DNA of 64,000 bases, from NCBI GenBank assembly GCA_002221725.1, contig NJFT01000012.1:124001-188000 (forward strand). The letters run 5' to 3'. The notes under the pieces are model-generated. The model had not been told where the DNA came from, did not search any database, and was given only the letters and a program-made list of their open reading frames with translations. Every line of letters starts with the position of its first letter. Positions within the stretch are counted from its first letter, which is position 1. The position numbers were made by a program, and so were the translations under genes. Source of the stretch: Scedosporium boydii. Its lineage: Eukaryota > Ascomycota > Sordariomycetes > Microascales > Microascaceae. Below, one piece after another: positions 35,765-47,396 of the stretch.

Positions 35765-36816
35765 TCATATGGCTGTCGCGGGGGATGAAAGCAGCCGGTG
35801 CAATATCGCAGCGGCAAGAACAACGAAAAGAAAGAAAATGAGCTGGTCGAGCCAACGGGGAACACCGACGTTCTGGGCTTGGGGTTGGGGTTGGGGCTGT
35901 GGCTGCGCGGTTCTTGTTGATAAAGCAGGACCAGGGCCGGAAGACTGCGCCCTCGGGCCGGTCGCCTGCTCTGCTGGCTTGATCTGCTCCGTACGATCAA
36001 CAGAGGCGTCGGGGCGGTGGTCGGTCATAATCGGTTGTGCGGTCGACTTATCTCGCTGTGTCTGGGCCCCCGGGCCCGAGGATAACTCGTCCTTCCAACT
36101 CATCCTCAAATCCGAGGGCACGTCGATTTCTTTACTGCCCGCCGATGTATTCGGGTTGGCTTCCGATTGTTCACTGCATTCGCGGATTATGTCGGCGTTG
36201 GACTTTCCGCATGCCGGACAGAGGTAAGAGAGCGATTCGGTCGCAAGCCGCTTTCGTACCTCGTCCGTGGTATCTAGGCCTCCCAGTTGGCCTTTAGGGT
36301 CTGTCTCCATGAAGCTCCGCAACCTAGGGGTGGGATATGTTAGAGCGAAACGAAAATGACATACACTCGGGATGCCGAGAAGGAGGCGGCCTTACGCGAC
36401 AAGGGCGGTGCGAACACCCCAGGCCGGCTGCCACGTCTCTTCATGGTGGCCGCTGATGCTCAAACAGATTTCGCGATTGGTCTCGAATCGGCCGCTAGGT
36501 GTCATGAATCTGAAGCTAGGTGGGCGGAGAGGATATGCAGGGGGTAGAATGATGCGCCCATGATAGATGCCTTCACCGTAAACCGAATTCGGGGGCCCTT
36601 TGAAAGTAAAGTGCCATTCAAAAAGGTCGGACTCTAAAGGGGTCGCAGTGTAGTCGGGCGAGGGTGTATTTGCAAGCTCCTGGGCCTCTTTTACTATTGA
36701 GGAAGGCGGCGAGGTTAGTTCTACACTAATGACCTTGGATGGATCCATGTTACCGGGGGCTGCTCACGTATACGTCTGATGGTTGGTGACTTGGTATTGA
36801 GTTTGAGGGACGTCAT
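35765..36816 (-). CDS. UBC6: Tail-anchored ubiquitin-conjugating enzyme E2 (UBC6/UBE2J)
   Basis: ER-membrane E2 of the ERAD pathway. Start at 36816 (MTSLKLNTKSPTIRRI); an intron gtgagc...ctcaatag follows, then KEAQELANTPSPDYTATPLE, DLFEWHFTFKGPPNSVYGEG, YHGRIILPPAYPLRPPSFRF, the catalytic Cys in FETNREICLSISGHHEETWQ (the UBC6/J-type NREICLSIS) and PAWGVRTALVALRSFMETDP across a second intron. A zinc-like CPACGKSNAD motif, a disordered Pro/Gln linker and a C-terminal membrane anchor (WLDQLIFFLFVVLAAAILHR) follow. It is convergent with the P5B ATPase and divergent from the complex I subunit gene. The Pro-Gln repeat of the linker is encoded by a G-rich antisense run near 35880-35905. Confidence 0.95.
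35876..35906 (+). other. Potential G-quadruplex (GGG + three GGGG runs)
   Basis: Plus strand reads tctgggcttggggttggggt followed by tggggctgtgg: four G-runs with loops of 2-3 bases, a canonical quadruplex pattern resembling a TTGGGG repeat. It lies antisense within the UBC6 Pro-Gln linker. Confidence 0.7.
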
Positions 36817-37407
36817 GATTGAAAAGAGCTGGATTGTGGTATGTTCAATTTTGCGGGTTGTGAGGTGCTGAGGTGGTGAAGTTGAGCTGTCGCTTTCAAG
36901 ATGGAACAATGAAGGGATCAATTGATGGGTGGGGGATGACGTGCCCCATTGCCAGGTGTCCTTGCTGGTCGCTCAAATCAAACATTGAAGAGAGATTGCT
37001 TTGTACCAGTGTCCAGAGGTACCCAGAGGTACGAAGTGCTTGCGCAACTACTATTATTAGTATATCGAGGTACAAAGGTACCATGTCTGACAAAGAGATT
37101 GAGCGACATTTGAGAAGACAATTGAAGCAACAAAAAGAGCAATGAGCTGTTCGAGGCGCCTTCGGAACATTCCGTAATTATGTAATCTGTCAAGTCTTCA
37201 ATTCCCAGTCCACCTCAGACTCCCGTTTTCTCCAATCGTGATTTACCTTCCGACACCCTCAACGACCGAGCATTCGAAGGCGTCGTAAAACCAGAGTAGG
37301 TTCCCCAATCGCCGCTCCCTACCTTCAGTTTCCCGAATTGACAGTATTCTCGAGCAGAGTGAAGCCGGCACATCCCCAACTCCAACAACTTTTTCGGTCG
37401 CACGAAC
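36817..37407. other. Divergent promoter region of UBC6 and the NDUFB2-like gene
   Basis: About 590 bases. It holds GTACAAAGGTACCA at 37070-37083, also found once at 49432, and a near-copy of the dispersed 9-mer at 37030. An ORF at 36873-37145 (plus) has no domain and is probably chance. Confidence 0.5.
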
Positions 37408-37702
37408 ATGTTTCCCCCAGGTCGAGCGCCGCCTGTCCCCCATGCCGGATTCATCTATCGATTTACGGCTAAGGCCCTCGGGGCGGGCATGTGGTTTTTC
37501 GTACGATGCCCCAGCCTCCTCACCGTTCTATTAACCGAACCTACATGCTAACCGCTCCCTCGTTTAGCTCATGTACCGGGCGAAGAAGGATGGTAGGCCG
37601 ACCCCTGCGCAAGCTACATCCGCTTCAGAGAGAAGGATACTAACTTGTAATTGATATGTAGGGCCAGTACTACTAGGGTGGAAACACCCTTGGGAGCATT
37701 AA
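37408..37702 (+). CDS. Mitochondrial complex I accessory subunit, NDUFB2 (AGGG)-like
   Basis: Single-pass accessory subunit of the membrane arm of NADH:ubiquinone oxidoreductase. Three small exons (37408-37500, 37568-37592, 37662-37702; 93+25+41 nt) encode 52 residues: MFPPGRAPPVPHAGFIYRF, TAKALGAGMWFF, then LMYRAKKDG and PVLLGWKHPWEH. The core matches the plant/animal NDUFB2 pattern MWFWxLYRAKxDGPVxxGWxHPW as I recall it. An in-frame stop upstream and no earlier ATG fix the start. All introns are GT-AG with phase-consistent ends, and the third exon holds the stop. There is no long presequence, as in plant homologues. The gene is too broken up for simple ORF calling. It ends 164 bases from the convergent methyltransferase gene. 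Confidence 0.88.
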
Positions 37703-37866
37703 ACAGAAAATGGATTTACACCTGGGTGTTAGTTTTGGTTCCAATCGCATTCTCGAGCTAGACTTTGCGGCACATTCGCCGATGTACGATGGCGATGTTT
37801 CGCAAGGAGCTGCCACCTTGGCAATGGTGCTTATAATACTGCGTCTATCCTATCCCTAACACGTAC

Positions 37867-39297
37867 TCAGACTGCGGTACCATTGGAAGGCTTGATAAAC
37901 AGACAATGAGCAACACCCCATGTATCACCACCTTGATACGCAAAGAGTTCAGAGCATGCCATATAGAAGATTTGCCATCGATTATACCACGTTCTTGCAT
38001 TTTCTTTGCCATAGGTCTCGCACAAGTGCGCCCATATCTCTTGCTTATTCCCGATCATTTTCGCCAGCCAATCCTGGGCAGAATGTCAATCTCCTTTCTC
38101 CACTTCATGTACCCGGACTTGTCCGGAGGAATAGGGCGCGCGCGGTGCGATTCACGCCTGGTTACAACTCACCTCACAGGTCCTTGAATAATGCTTGCCG
38201 TTGACCCACCACTGATGCTGTATTTTGAGATCCCTTTGGAAATATAGGAGGAGATCCGCGGATGGCATGGTGCCCCCAGTGAAGAAGTGAGTCGACATCC
38301 AGCCCTCCTCATAGTCATAGGCAGTGGATCTATGAGCGAATATATGCACGAATAGCTTGCCCTCGGGCTTCAGCGCTCTGGCGATCTTCGCCATGAGCTG
38401 TTCGTAATTCTTCATGTGCTCAAACAGCTGCGAATCTGTCAGCTCTAGTGGCTAATACCCGTGAACTGATGTCATGGTTGTCGGTGTTCGCGATGCCTCG
38501 GGGTGATTCACGTTACCTCGATAGATACAACCCGGTCAAAAGATTCGGGTTCGAATTCATAGTCGACAATGTTCCCCGTGATGACATTAAGATTGGTAAG
38601 ACCTAATTCTTTCGCTTTCGAGTCGATATACTCCTTCTGCGTCCTGGAGTTGGAAATCGCCGTAATTTTGGATCCGGGGAAGATTTCCGAGAAATAGAGC
38701 GCACAGGAGCCCCAGCCGCAGCTGTTCGTTGAAGTCAACCAATACGTACTAATTAGCATACATATACACGAATGTTCGGAGCCTAAATAGTTATAGTAAA
38801 TGCTAGCTGCTCCCTGCACATACCCAAGGTCGAGGATGCTCATGCCATCCTTGAGCTCGGCCTTCTCGACATACGAGTTCAGCATGGCCACCTCAGCTTC
38901 CGCCAGCGTTTCGGTTCCCTTGGGGTAAAGACAACACGAATACTTCATCCGCGGTCCTAGACACGCCGCCAAAACACCGGTTCCAACTTCATAATGCTGC
39001 TTGTTGGCAGCCTCCGTCTCAACAGCTATGGGCCTGCTCTGAAGCTTATTGATATAGGCGAATTTTCTTTCCGTTGCTGCCGAAAGAGAGGCGCTGGCAA
39101 TGGAGTTCAACCTCCCTCGGCAGTTTCGCCGGATGCCCATTCTTATGATCGGATGAGGGACGTAACCCCCATCCAGAAGCCAGTCTAGTCAAGGGCAGTT
39201 CGTCAATTGGCTCTGCTCTGGTCATTGCCCAGCATGAATATGGAGATGAGTACCAACCGATGTTAACCATAGCTACGCAGAAGAAGTAGTAGTTCAA
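37867..39297 (-). CDS. SAM-dependent methyltransferase, coclaurine N-methyltransferase/cyclopropane synthase-like
   Basis: Class I methyltransferase resembling plant coclaurine N-methyltransferase and the CFA synthase family; the fungal substrate is unknown to me. Spliced order: hydrophobic start [12 protein letters not shown] joined to [20 protein letters not shown], then [40 protein letters not shown], motif [20 protein letters not shown] (split after DLG by the intron 38722-38823), [94 protein letters not shown] and [20 protein letters not shown] to the stop. EHMKNY and [12 protein letters not shown] are typical of the family. Start at 39297 assumed; a second Met lies nine codons in. No biosynthetic neighbours suggest a pathway. 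Confidence 0.85.
38722..38823 (-). other. Stop-free, frame-preserving 102-nt intron in the methyltransferase gene
   Basis: Between GACCTTGG and CTGCGGCTGG. It starts gtatgtgc and ends cgaacag, its length is divisible by three, and it has no stop in the reading frame. Splicing gives DLGCGWG; retention would insert 34 residues inside the SAM-binding loop. Confidence 0.75.
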
Positions 39298-40053
39298 CTC
39301 CGTCGCTACTTGGGTCGATGCTTATAAAACCCGATTTTGACTGTTTGTTGCGGTGAGGGTCAATGGTAAGTAGGGTGACTTCTCGACAGATAAAAGAGGA
39401 CGAGGACTAGATATACGCTGGGTGGGCGATTATTATTTTCGCGGTTAGTTGGTTCTGGTCGACTTGAAACCTCGGGGGCCGGGCACGTCAAAGCGACAAG
39501 GGATGAAGCATGGTCGATCACAAAGCACCATGGAGCGAGCCGGATCCTGCCCCCTCCTTCTCTGCTCCCTGACGCCTATGTGGAATATGGAAATCTATTG
39601 AAGGAAGCCATCTGCATATGATAGACTAATATAGGCATAGGTATCGTGCTGGGATCTCGATGGCAGCGCGGTTATTTTCTTCCATATACCAATCTAAGTT
39701 GGGCCACGGATGAGTACTCCGCCGTATAGGCGAAAACCACCATGATATGCAGAGTGAAGAGACGATGCAATGTATTTCTGGTGTTTTGTCTAGATCTATA
39801 TATCGGGAGAGAGGAACGGGAGGCGGGGTGATTCCTCGAGGTGGGTAGAAGCAAATGATGCGCCGCCAGCACACCTATTATTATCTTGACGTATTATTCA
39901 CATCCGGACGTGGTGAAATATATGGTAAAATTTTCAATCTTTCCGACCCGCCGTAGCAAAGTATCTATATTAACAGAGTGTAAACGATTATATGGATTCA
40001 CCAAGACCCTGTGGCACAGCCGTGTCTTGAGGAAAGTCGATATCCGGCTAGTC
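39298..40053. other. Intergenic region, methyltransferase promoter side and VHC1 3' side
   Basis: About 755 bases. Overlapping short minus-strand ORFs near 39626-39874 in two frames have no domain. No RNA gene or repeat recognised. Confidence 0.5.
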
Positions 40054-43000
40054 CTACAAGCCCACAGTAACGGTCATATTGTTACTCAGGATGAGCAAAA
40101 CGGGTGGTAGGTCATTGCATAAGACCTCAACGTCTGATAGATATTTCAAGGTCATGTTCTCATCTAGGCAGGTGCCATCTTTCGGAATCGGGAGAGTGGT
40201 GAAAAGAATAGCTGTGTCTGCGCTGTTCTTCCGCATCAGCTCATTCAGTATAAGATGCTGAGCGCGGCTCGGAAGATCGTTGAACGAGAGTGAGAGGCTT
40301 TGGGTGGAATAGGACGACCCGTCATCACTCTTGTCCGGAGTCGGCTCAGACCTGTAGCTGTCTAGTAAACCTGGGATGTTGATCTTTTGGTCGAGGCTGA
40401 GTTCGGAGCGTGCTGTCCCACGACGACTGTGATGCAAGGGTTCTGAGAATGAGACCCTCGAGTTATCCAACTCAGCCGGCATCTTCGGTAGTCTGGGTTC
40501 CATTGCCAGCCGGCTCGAGAACCGGCCAGTTGATGACTGCCGTGAAAGTGAAGGTCTCTCCGTGAATAATGCCGCAGATGGGGGTGCTGGGTCAGCAAAC
40601 ATGATCGTGGGCCCCGAATGGCCCTCTACATCGGTCTTCGTCTCCGGCAGAGGCTTGCTAGTGAATCTCATAGCCGAGGACTGGCGGGAGAGTGTCGCGG
40701 GGGCGTGGGCCGAAGAAGAGCTCTCGCCAGCCTGGGACCGACGATCAGTTAGCGTGTCTCCATCCAGACCGCGGACGAGAGTAGGAGGTCGATCGGAGGC
40801 TACGCGCGGGAGTCGTAGGTGGCTATCGGGAGACCGTACTCTCGTCCTCTCGGTCGGCAGTTGTTTCGTCCCCCCTTGCACGCCTTCGGCCACTCCTTGC
40901 AAACTCGCTGGGTTCTGCTTATCTGGATCTGGCGGTTTGTCACCACCAGATTGACTCGATGGAGGGAGCTTATCCTGACTCTCCAATCCGCCTGTCGGTG
41001 CTTTCCCCTCTAGGAGTCGAGGGGAACTAGAACCATATGGAGATGGCTGTCCTGGGGGAGCGGCTGCCACGAGTGTGCCATAGGATACTGAGCTCGCCTC
41101 CCCAGTGTTGCTCATCAATTCACGCCGCTGGCTCGACGGTCCATACCTTCTTCGCTTTGGTGAGTCGCGATCGCGTAACGCATCGCCAAAGCTCCTACGC
41201 CGGAGTATCGATCCCAGCAATGGTCGCCGGGAGGGGTCTGTCTCTTCTTCTTCTTCATCGCTTGCAGCACCGGGTGAACTATTCTCAAGATCCGAATCTG
41301 ACAGTTCGTGGCTGGGATCTATGTCGCTATTTTCTCCGTCACTATCCAAATGATCCAGCCGGTCAATCTGGTCATCAAACACGTCGTCGCCCAAATGATG
41401 GGTGTGAATGCCGACCTCGACACCAAGTCGGGCGAGTTTCGACACACTTGGTTTCGACCTCAAATCACGTAGGTCCGCCATACTAGCGCGGCGTTTTTTG
41501 AGGTCGATATCATCGATCCGAGGATTTGGGGTGCTCGGCCTTCCCATGGGAGCATCTAGGATGGCCGCCAAAGAATCCATCTCCTGCGAGGCTGTCATGG
41601 AATCCCGTCTTCCCCTTAGGTACCGTAGCTCCTCCCACCAATCCTCGTCTTTGAGGATGTCATTCACCATGGCTTCAGAGTCAATGTCCCCGGAACGTCC
41701 GTTGACGATTGTTTCGTAGGTATGTAGCTCTCCAGAAGCTAGCCAGAAAACACGAGTTACCGCCTCGATCCGGAGCTTGTCAAGTAGCGCTTTTACACGC
41801 ATCACCTCCTCGGCCACTTCGTTCTCGTACTCAACGAACACAAGTACACGCAGTTTGAACGCCTTCCTCCATGCCGGGACGCTATTCAAGATATATCCCA
41901 GCTGGAGAATCAACGTATCTGGGCGTCCACATGACAACGTGTTAGCAAGTCGTCAAGTTGGATAGTTTGGGGTTGGGCCGATTCCGCGATGCAGGCAGAA
42001 CTTACACGTGTCGAAATTGGTAGTTAGGATGCTTTTACCGTCGGACACTATCTCGGCGGACATCTGGATTGGCCAGAGATCAATATATTTCTTAGTATTA
42101 GAGCCGTCGTGCCTAGGCAACTCCAGCTTCTCACAGCCCTTGCCCACGGCAACGTTAAGCCGATACCGCAGCGCCAAATCCTCAAGGATGGTCATGTAGT
42201 CAGTCACAGATATCATGTCTTCTGTCCGGATGACATCCGTTGGTAGGAAGCCTTCGAGGAGACGGGCCGCGGTATCTCCTCGACGGCGATTGGCTGCCTT
42301 AGCACCGGGTCGCTTAGCCTTGGAGGTTGGGGATGTCGGGGCACTGGGCACGGGGACAAGGGGGCGTGAGCGCCTTAGTTCGTCCATGTTATAGAAGCCT
42401 AGAACGGCGATGTTCGGCCGCATACCTCCCAGCCCAGCTGAGAGAATGAGGTTTCTAATGCCCCAGGTGATTGAGGGGGACATTGATAACTGGACGAATG
42501 CCTTTAAGCGGGGAATTTCGGAGATGAAGCTCGCCCAGGCGTGTTGCTGGAGCTTGGCTTCATGAACGCCAGTGTTAAAATCATCGGTGACGATTACATG
42601 ACCTAAGATATAGAGCGAACCCTTTTTCATGGAGTTGCACAGCTGGATGAGTCTTGTTTGGTGTCTCGGGTTGTTGACCAACAGAATTATCTGAGGCCGC
42701 CAGAATTTGATATGCTCTGGTTTGAGTCTCAGTAAATACTTGCGAACTTGATGGTAGATGAGGTTTTGTGAAACATCCCCCCAACGTTTAGGTGGGCAAA
42801 GGTAGTGTATCAGCGAGAAAAGGAAGATTACGAGGCAGACCGCAGCGGCAGCATAGGTTTCGTCCGTAAAGAACATGGCAGCGGCAGACATGAAGGAGCC
42901 AGCCAAAGCGGTCTGCCAGCTGAAGAACTTGAACCCAGGACGGAAGTTCGGGGCTGATCCAACCTTGAGTAGAAAGCAGGCCAAGTTCATCACGAAGAAG

Positions 43001-44385
43001 GTCATCTAGGGGAAGAAGAAGGGGGCGAGATCAGCACTCTAGTTCCGGCACGCACGGCAACGGGAAGCGGCAGCAGACAAACCTGATATCCCATTGAGAT
43101 GAAAGTTGCAATCTGGTTCAAATCAGCCAACAGCGCGAACTGGGCAATGGCATAAGTTAACAACATGGCGAGGATGGGCTCGTCTCCCTGGCTAGTTCCC
43201 CGGCCGAAAACATCGAGGCCCGGCAACAGTCGGTCCCTCGACAAAGCCTGAAGAAGCTTGGCGGATCCTATCACGCCCATAAGCGCGGAAAATACGGTCA
43301 CTGCACATTCGCCGGCAAATATGACGAGTGGTGATAGGTTAGTTTCTGCAATGATATTTGCGTTCCTGAGAAAAGATTCATGGGTGGTGCTGGCTGCCAT
43401 TGAAAGAGCAACAACCAGGTACGCAATCCAGGTTGTTAGCATTGCCCAGAGAGTACCTCGGGGTATAGCCTGGCTGGGGTTCCTCAAATCACCCGACATA
43501 GAGGCCCCGGCAAATATTCCCGATGTAGCAGGGAAGAGGATACCAAACAGGTCACGGTATATCGAGAGATTGAACGAGAATGTCGAGAGACCCTCGAACG
43601 ACTCTTTCCCTAGACGTGGCATCAGGTTACTTAGTAGAGTCTGTAGACTCAGGCCTGTGAACTCAATGCCAAGATTCTCGTCGCGAAACGGCTGCAGAAG
43701 AACAGCTGAGGCAGGTATTGAGAAAATGGCGACGAACAAGACGACAATCAAGACATTGCTAGCTCTGGCAAAGATGGCACTGCCGGCCATGCAAAGGGAG
43801 GTGCATGCAACAAGAACGAGGGTCTGCAGAGCGTAGCCTTGCCAATATCCCTGGGGAAACGCCGCACCAATGTTCAACTTGATGCAGTCAATCAGACCAA
43901 CGACATTCAGGGCCGTGTTTAGGACTTGGGACAGATAGAACAGTAGGCCGATGGAGCCGCCGAACTCAGGACCGAGAGACCTCGAAATAAGATAGTAAGC
44001 GCCGCCTCCTTTGACCTCGCCGTTCGAGGCGATAGCAGAGAGGGAGAGTGCCGTGATGAAGTCGACGATGTATGCTGTGATGAGGAGCCCTAGAATTTCT
44101 CAGATATTAACGCCCGGTACAGGAGAGAAGAGTACGAAGTAGGCAGGCGCGTTTGGTGGGTTTGGTTGGCTTGATTTTGGGGCTGGGGGAAGCAGGACGG
44201 AGAAGGTGGTCAAGACACGGAGGCATACCGAGAATCCCAATCAAGCCGATCTGGCCAAGGATGAGGCCAAATCTGAGAAACATCAGAATGCTGAGGATAC
44301 TCAGGCAGACGGGAATATAGACGCCGGACACAGCACCAAGCTTGCGCTCTTTTCGAGCATGCTCGGGTCCTCTGGAGCTCGCCAT
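40054..44385 (-). CDS. VHC1: Vacuolar cation-chloride cotransporter (SLC12 family, VHC1)
   Basis: Electroneutral K+/Cl- type transporter of the vacuolar membrane. Start at 44385 (MASSRGPEHARKERKLG), followed by GAVSGVYIPVCLSILSILMF, FGLILGQIGLIGIL, TALSLSAIASNGEVKGGGAY and YLISRSLGPEFGGSIGLLF over the first introns. The exon 43877-43002 gives LQTLVLVACTSLCMAGSAIF, GILFPATSGIFAGASMSGDL and NPSQAIPRGTLWAMLTTWIA; 43005-41953 gives TFFVMNLACFLLKVGSAPNF, YLCPPKRWGDVSQNLIYHQV and LKPEHIKFWRPQIILLVNNP; and 41937-40054 gives the cytosolic C-domain (LQLGYILNSVPAWRKAFKLR), a long acidic/Ser-rich insert and the end NDLPPVLLILSNNMTVTVGL, characteristic of the family. About 1300 residues. An upstream in-frame Met at 44484 would add 33 hydrophobic residues and is less likely. 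Confidence 0.93.
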
Positions 44386-45514
44386 CTTTCCCTCGGTAGG
44401 CGTTGCCAATACAACATCTAGAATGCTCGCGGGAACCAATATGGCAAGAAACTGGAGGTAGCCCCAAACACTAGCAGAAACCAAGCAAGCTGGGGTAGGC
44501 TAAGGATGAGAGCAACATTGATGAGGTGCTGACTCTGGCTGGACGCGCTGCTACGACTTGCGTGTGATTTTGAACTTGCGAATGATGAAAAGCCTTGGCT
44601 CGGGAAAATATAACGACTGTGAGAGATTAGGACAGGAATTGACCGGGTGAAGTGAGAAGTTAAGCTAACGGTGCGGTATTGATGGCACATAGGCTGGAGG
44701 CCGCGTCTCGATTCTGGTCAAGATTATTAGTAGGTGCACCAGGCAACTTTGACGCAGGGAGCCCAGGGTGTCCTGGGAGCGAGAGTGCAAGATCGCTCGC
44801 CTTTGTCGAGGACTCGAGGTGGAGGTGAGCAGTTGCCGCGCCTAGCGAAGACTTGGATGCTCGTTGAGACTTGTACTTCGTATAATCGGCGGGCTGGTGG
44901 CTTGGTCAAGTCAAAGGTTCAATTCTTCAATTACAATGTATCGATTGGTTCAAGTTCGTTTGCTCCCGTGATTAAGCCAGGCAGTAGCGTCCTCATAGAG
45001 GGTGGTGGATATGTGGATATTCAACACCTGGCCTGGCTGGCCAGCCAACCGCTAGGCTAGGCCAAGCATCAAATTGATTTGATCAATTTCATCGATTGCT
45101 TCGTACTGGGTAGTGGGTAGCAGCATCAATTGATCCTTGGACTGAACTGGATGGCAGCCCAACTCACCACTCACTGTTCGACCTCATTTTCAGATAGTCT
45201 GGGTCTTGGTTTTATGTACGAAGTGAAGTACTATAGATTGATGTTCGCCACACAGAAATTCCAGACCGCTGAAACGCGAAGTGCGGAGTGTGGCAGAGGC
45301 ACATCGATCATTCAATGAATTGATACAGTTACAATTCGAATTGATCTTCACCCATGATTCATGATTGCCTTCGGAACAGCATTTAGATATCTCCAGTGTT
45401 ATCTATTTTATTGATTTCTTCTTGTCTCGTTCACGCCCCAAGGGAATTTCCCCCGATCGCTCTGCCAAAAAATAATGCTCGCGTAGGTACCCTTCTTTAC
45501 TAAATAGTCAAAGC
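44386..45514. other. Intergenic region upstream of VHC1
   Basis: About 1.1 kb, holding TACTTCGTA at 44874-44882, a related inverted pair tgtacgaagtgaagtacta at 45215-45233, and short AT-rich palindromic stretches around 45068-45100 (caaattgatttgatcaattt). No gene or RNA recognised; short ORFs carry no motif. Confidence 0.5.
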
Positions 45515-47396
45515 TTAGTCGCCGCTGCCGTCGTCATCGTCAACCCTCGTCCGCTTCGGTTTTCGTTGAGATTCCTCCTCCTGTAATCCATACCCTCGCT
45601 TTTGGACCGAGCTTTGCTCGACTTCAGATAGGAACTTGTCGACATTGAAAGGATCCGTAGTTTCCTTCTCGAATTGTACAGGTCCTTCTCGAGCCTAGTA
45701 ACAAAGAAATGCGAAGTTAGTTCTCAAGACTAGGAAGAAAAATAGATTTTGGGGAGTTTTGGTGGGGGGGGGGGACAAACCTCTGCTTCCTCGGCACCCT
45801 TAAATTTGCCCCTACCAAGAACTTCTCCGAAACGGGCAGACTTCTGAATTCTTTCCATTTCCTTATCGCCAGCCTCCTCGTCCTCTTCTTCCACATTCGC
45901 TCTTGGTCGATATATACTGCTAATCGCGTCTTGCGCGGCAAACAGCGGCTTGTCATAAGGGTTATCCTCGTTAAATCCAGCATGGAACCCGCTCGACTGA
46001 TTGAACAGGCGAGAATCGTACATCGACTCCTTGGTTTGGGTTGGTTTCGCAAGCCCAAGCGCGATCTTTTCTGATATGTCGCGATTTTGCTCCCTGGCCA
46101 TGACCTGGATACGTCTTTCGGCCCCCATGCGCGACTGTCGCAGTTTCCTCTTTTCCTCTTGCTGTCGTTCTCTCCTTGTCTCATCCCTTGCTCTCCGCCC
46201 CGAATCATCGCTAGCACCCTCACTCTCCGAATACGACTCGCTCCCACTGACCGAAACGGACCGAGACCGTCGTGAAGGTCGAGCCCCAGTGCCTTCCTCG
46301 CGGGCCTTTGCTGCGAGCATTCGTAAATTCTCCTCTTTTTGTGCCTTTTCCTTTTCTGCGAGTCTTTGCTGCATAAGAGACCGCTGTCTTACTTCCTCGC
46401 GGGCATGTCTATCAGCCATAAACAAGGCCTCGGAAAACTGTGCAAACTTGTCATTGATCGCCACTTCCTGCAAGCCTCTACCATCGGCGGCCAATCGTTT
46501 ATCTAAGGGAACGGTGAATCCCTTAGGGTTCTTCCAGTTGGATACGGGAGGAGGTATCCTCCACATTTCTTGATCCTCAGCGGTGAGTTTCCGTGGAGGC
46601 GAGTGCATCACAGGTGGTGGCGGTGATGGCGGTCCTCGGGGTATCTTCTTATGCTTAAACTTAGGTGGCTCCATAGGGTCTCTTTGTCGCTCAACAATCT
46701 TCATGATGCGATCTTGCTTCTTGGAATTATCGCCGAACTGGCTCGCCGGCGTGTATTTGACGAATGTTGTTTGGCGCTGACCGGTGTTGACAGTTTTTGG
46801 CTTCTGCGCCGCTACGGCACTGTTGACGAGCGCTGCAAGGGCATTCTTCGTTCTTTCTGCGATTGCTTCAACCTCCTCCTGGTTCGGACGAGAGAGGTCG
46901 ATCTCTCCAGCTTCTGCTCTTTGCCGTAACGGTATTAAATCCTTAAAAGACGTGTGGATGATGCGCTTGTCCGAGTGTCCTTGCCTAGCGATCGCGTCAT
47001 ATTTGACCTTTCCTTCAGAATCAACTTGCACGGTAAGTGCATTACTTGTCGTGGCAGATTTCTTGCCCATATCGAGGGGATACTGCGCAACAGGAATCTC
47101 GGGGAACGCGCCACCGTCGCCAAAGTCTTCGGGGTTTCGGGGTCGCCATCCTTTCCTCTGTCCGTAGGGCGGAGGTCCCGACTGCTGCAGGCGCGATATT
47201 CAAGTTAGCTAGCTCTAGGTAAAGTGTAGAACAAGGGTTTATGGCTTACTCTTAGTACTACTTGGGACTCATCGAGTTGGCCGGGACCGACTATACGGGG
47301 ACCCCGTTGCTGAGCTCGTATCGGGACCTCTTCTTCCTCCCCTGTGTATTTTGGTTTCGGTAGAGACGCAGCGAGAGAATCGGCGATGGAAGTCAT
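45515..47396 (-). CDS. PRP45: SNW-domain splicing factor PRP45/SKIP
   Basis: Spliceosome component (NTC/Prp19-related) that also acts in transcription. Start at 47396 (MTSIADSLAASLPKPKY). An intron after DESQVVLR is followed by QSGPPPYGQRKGWRPRNPED, GAFPEIPVAQYPLDMGKK and the SNW core: KYDAIARQGHSDKRIIHTSF, DLIPLRQRAEAGEIDLSRPN, FVKYTPASQFGDNSKKQDRI and MVERQRDPMEPPKFKHKKIP (first residue isoleucine-context). Next come RGPPSPPPPVMHSPPRKLTA, VSNWKNPKGFTVPLDKRLAA, a coiled RE-rich region with Ser/Arg repeats (SVSVSGSESYSES), YDSRLFNQSSGFHAGFNEDN and YDKPLFA. A last exon gives TTDPFNVDKFLSEVEQSS and a basic end (KRTRVDDDGSGD). About 580 residues, the usual fungal length. Confidence 0.95.

Noticed and set aside
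43258..43836. 192-codon plus-strand ORF
   Set aside because: Antisense shadow of the VHC1 transmembrane exon.
46001..46573. 190-codon plus-strand ORF
   Set aside because: Antisense shadow of PRP45.
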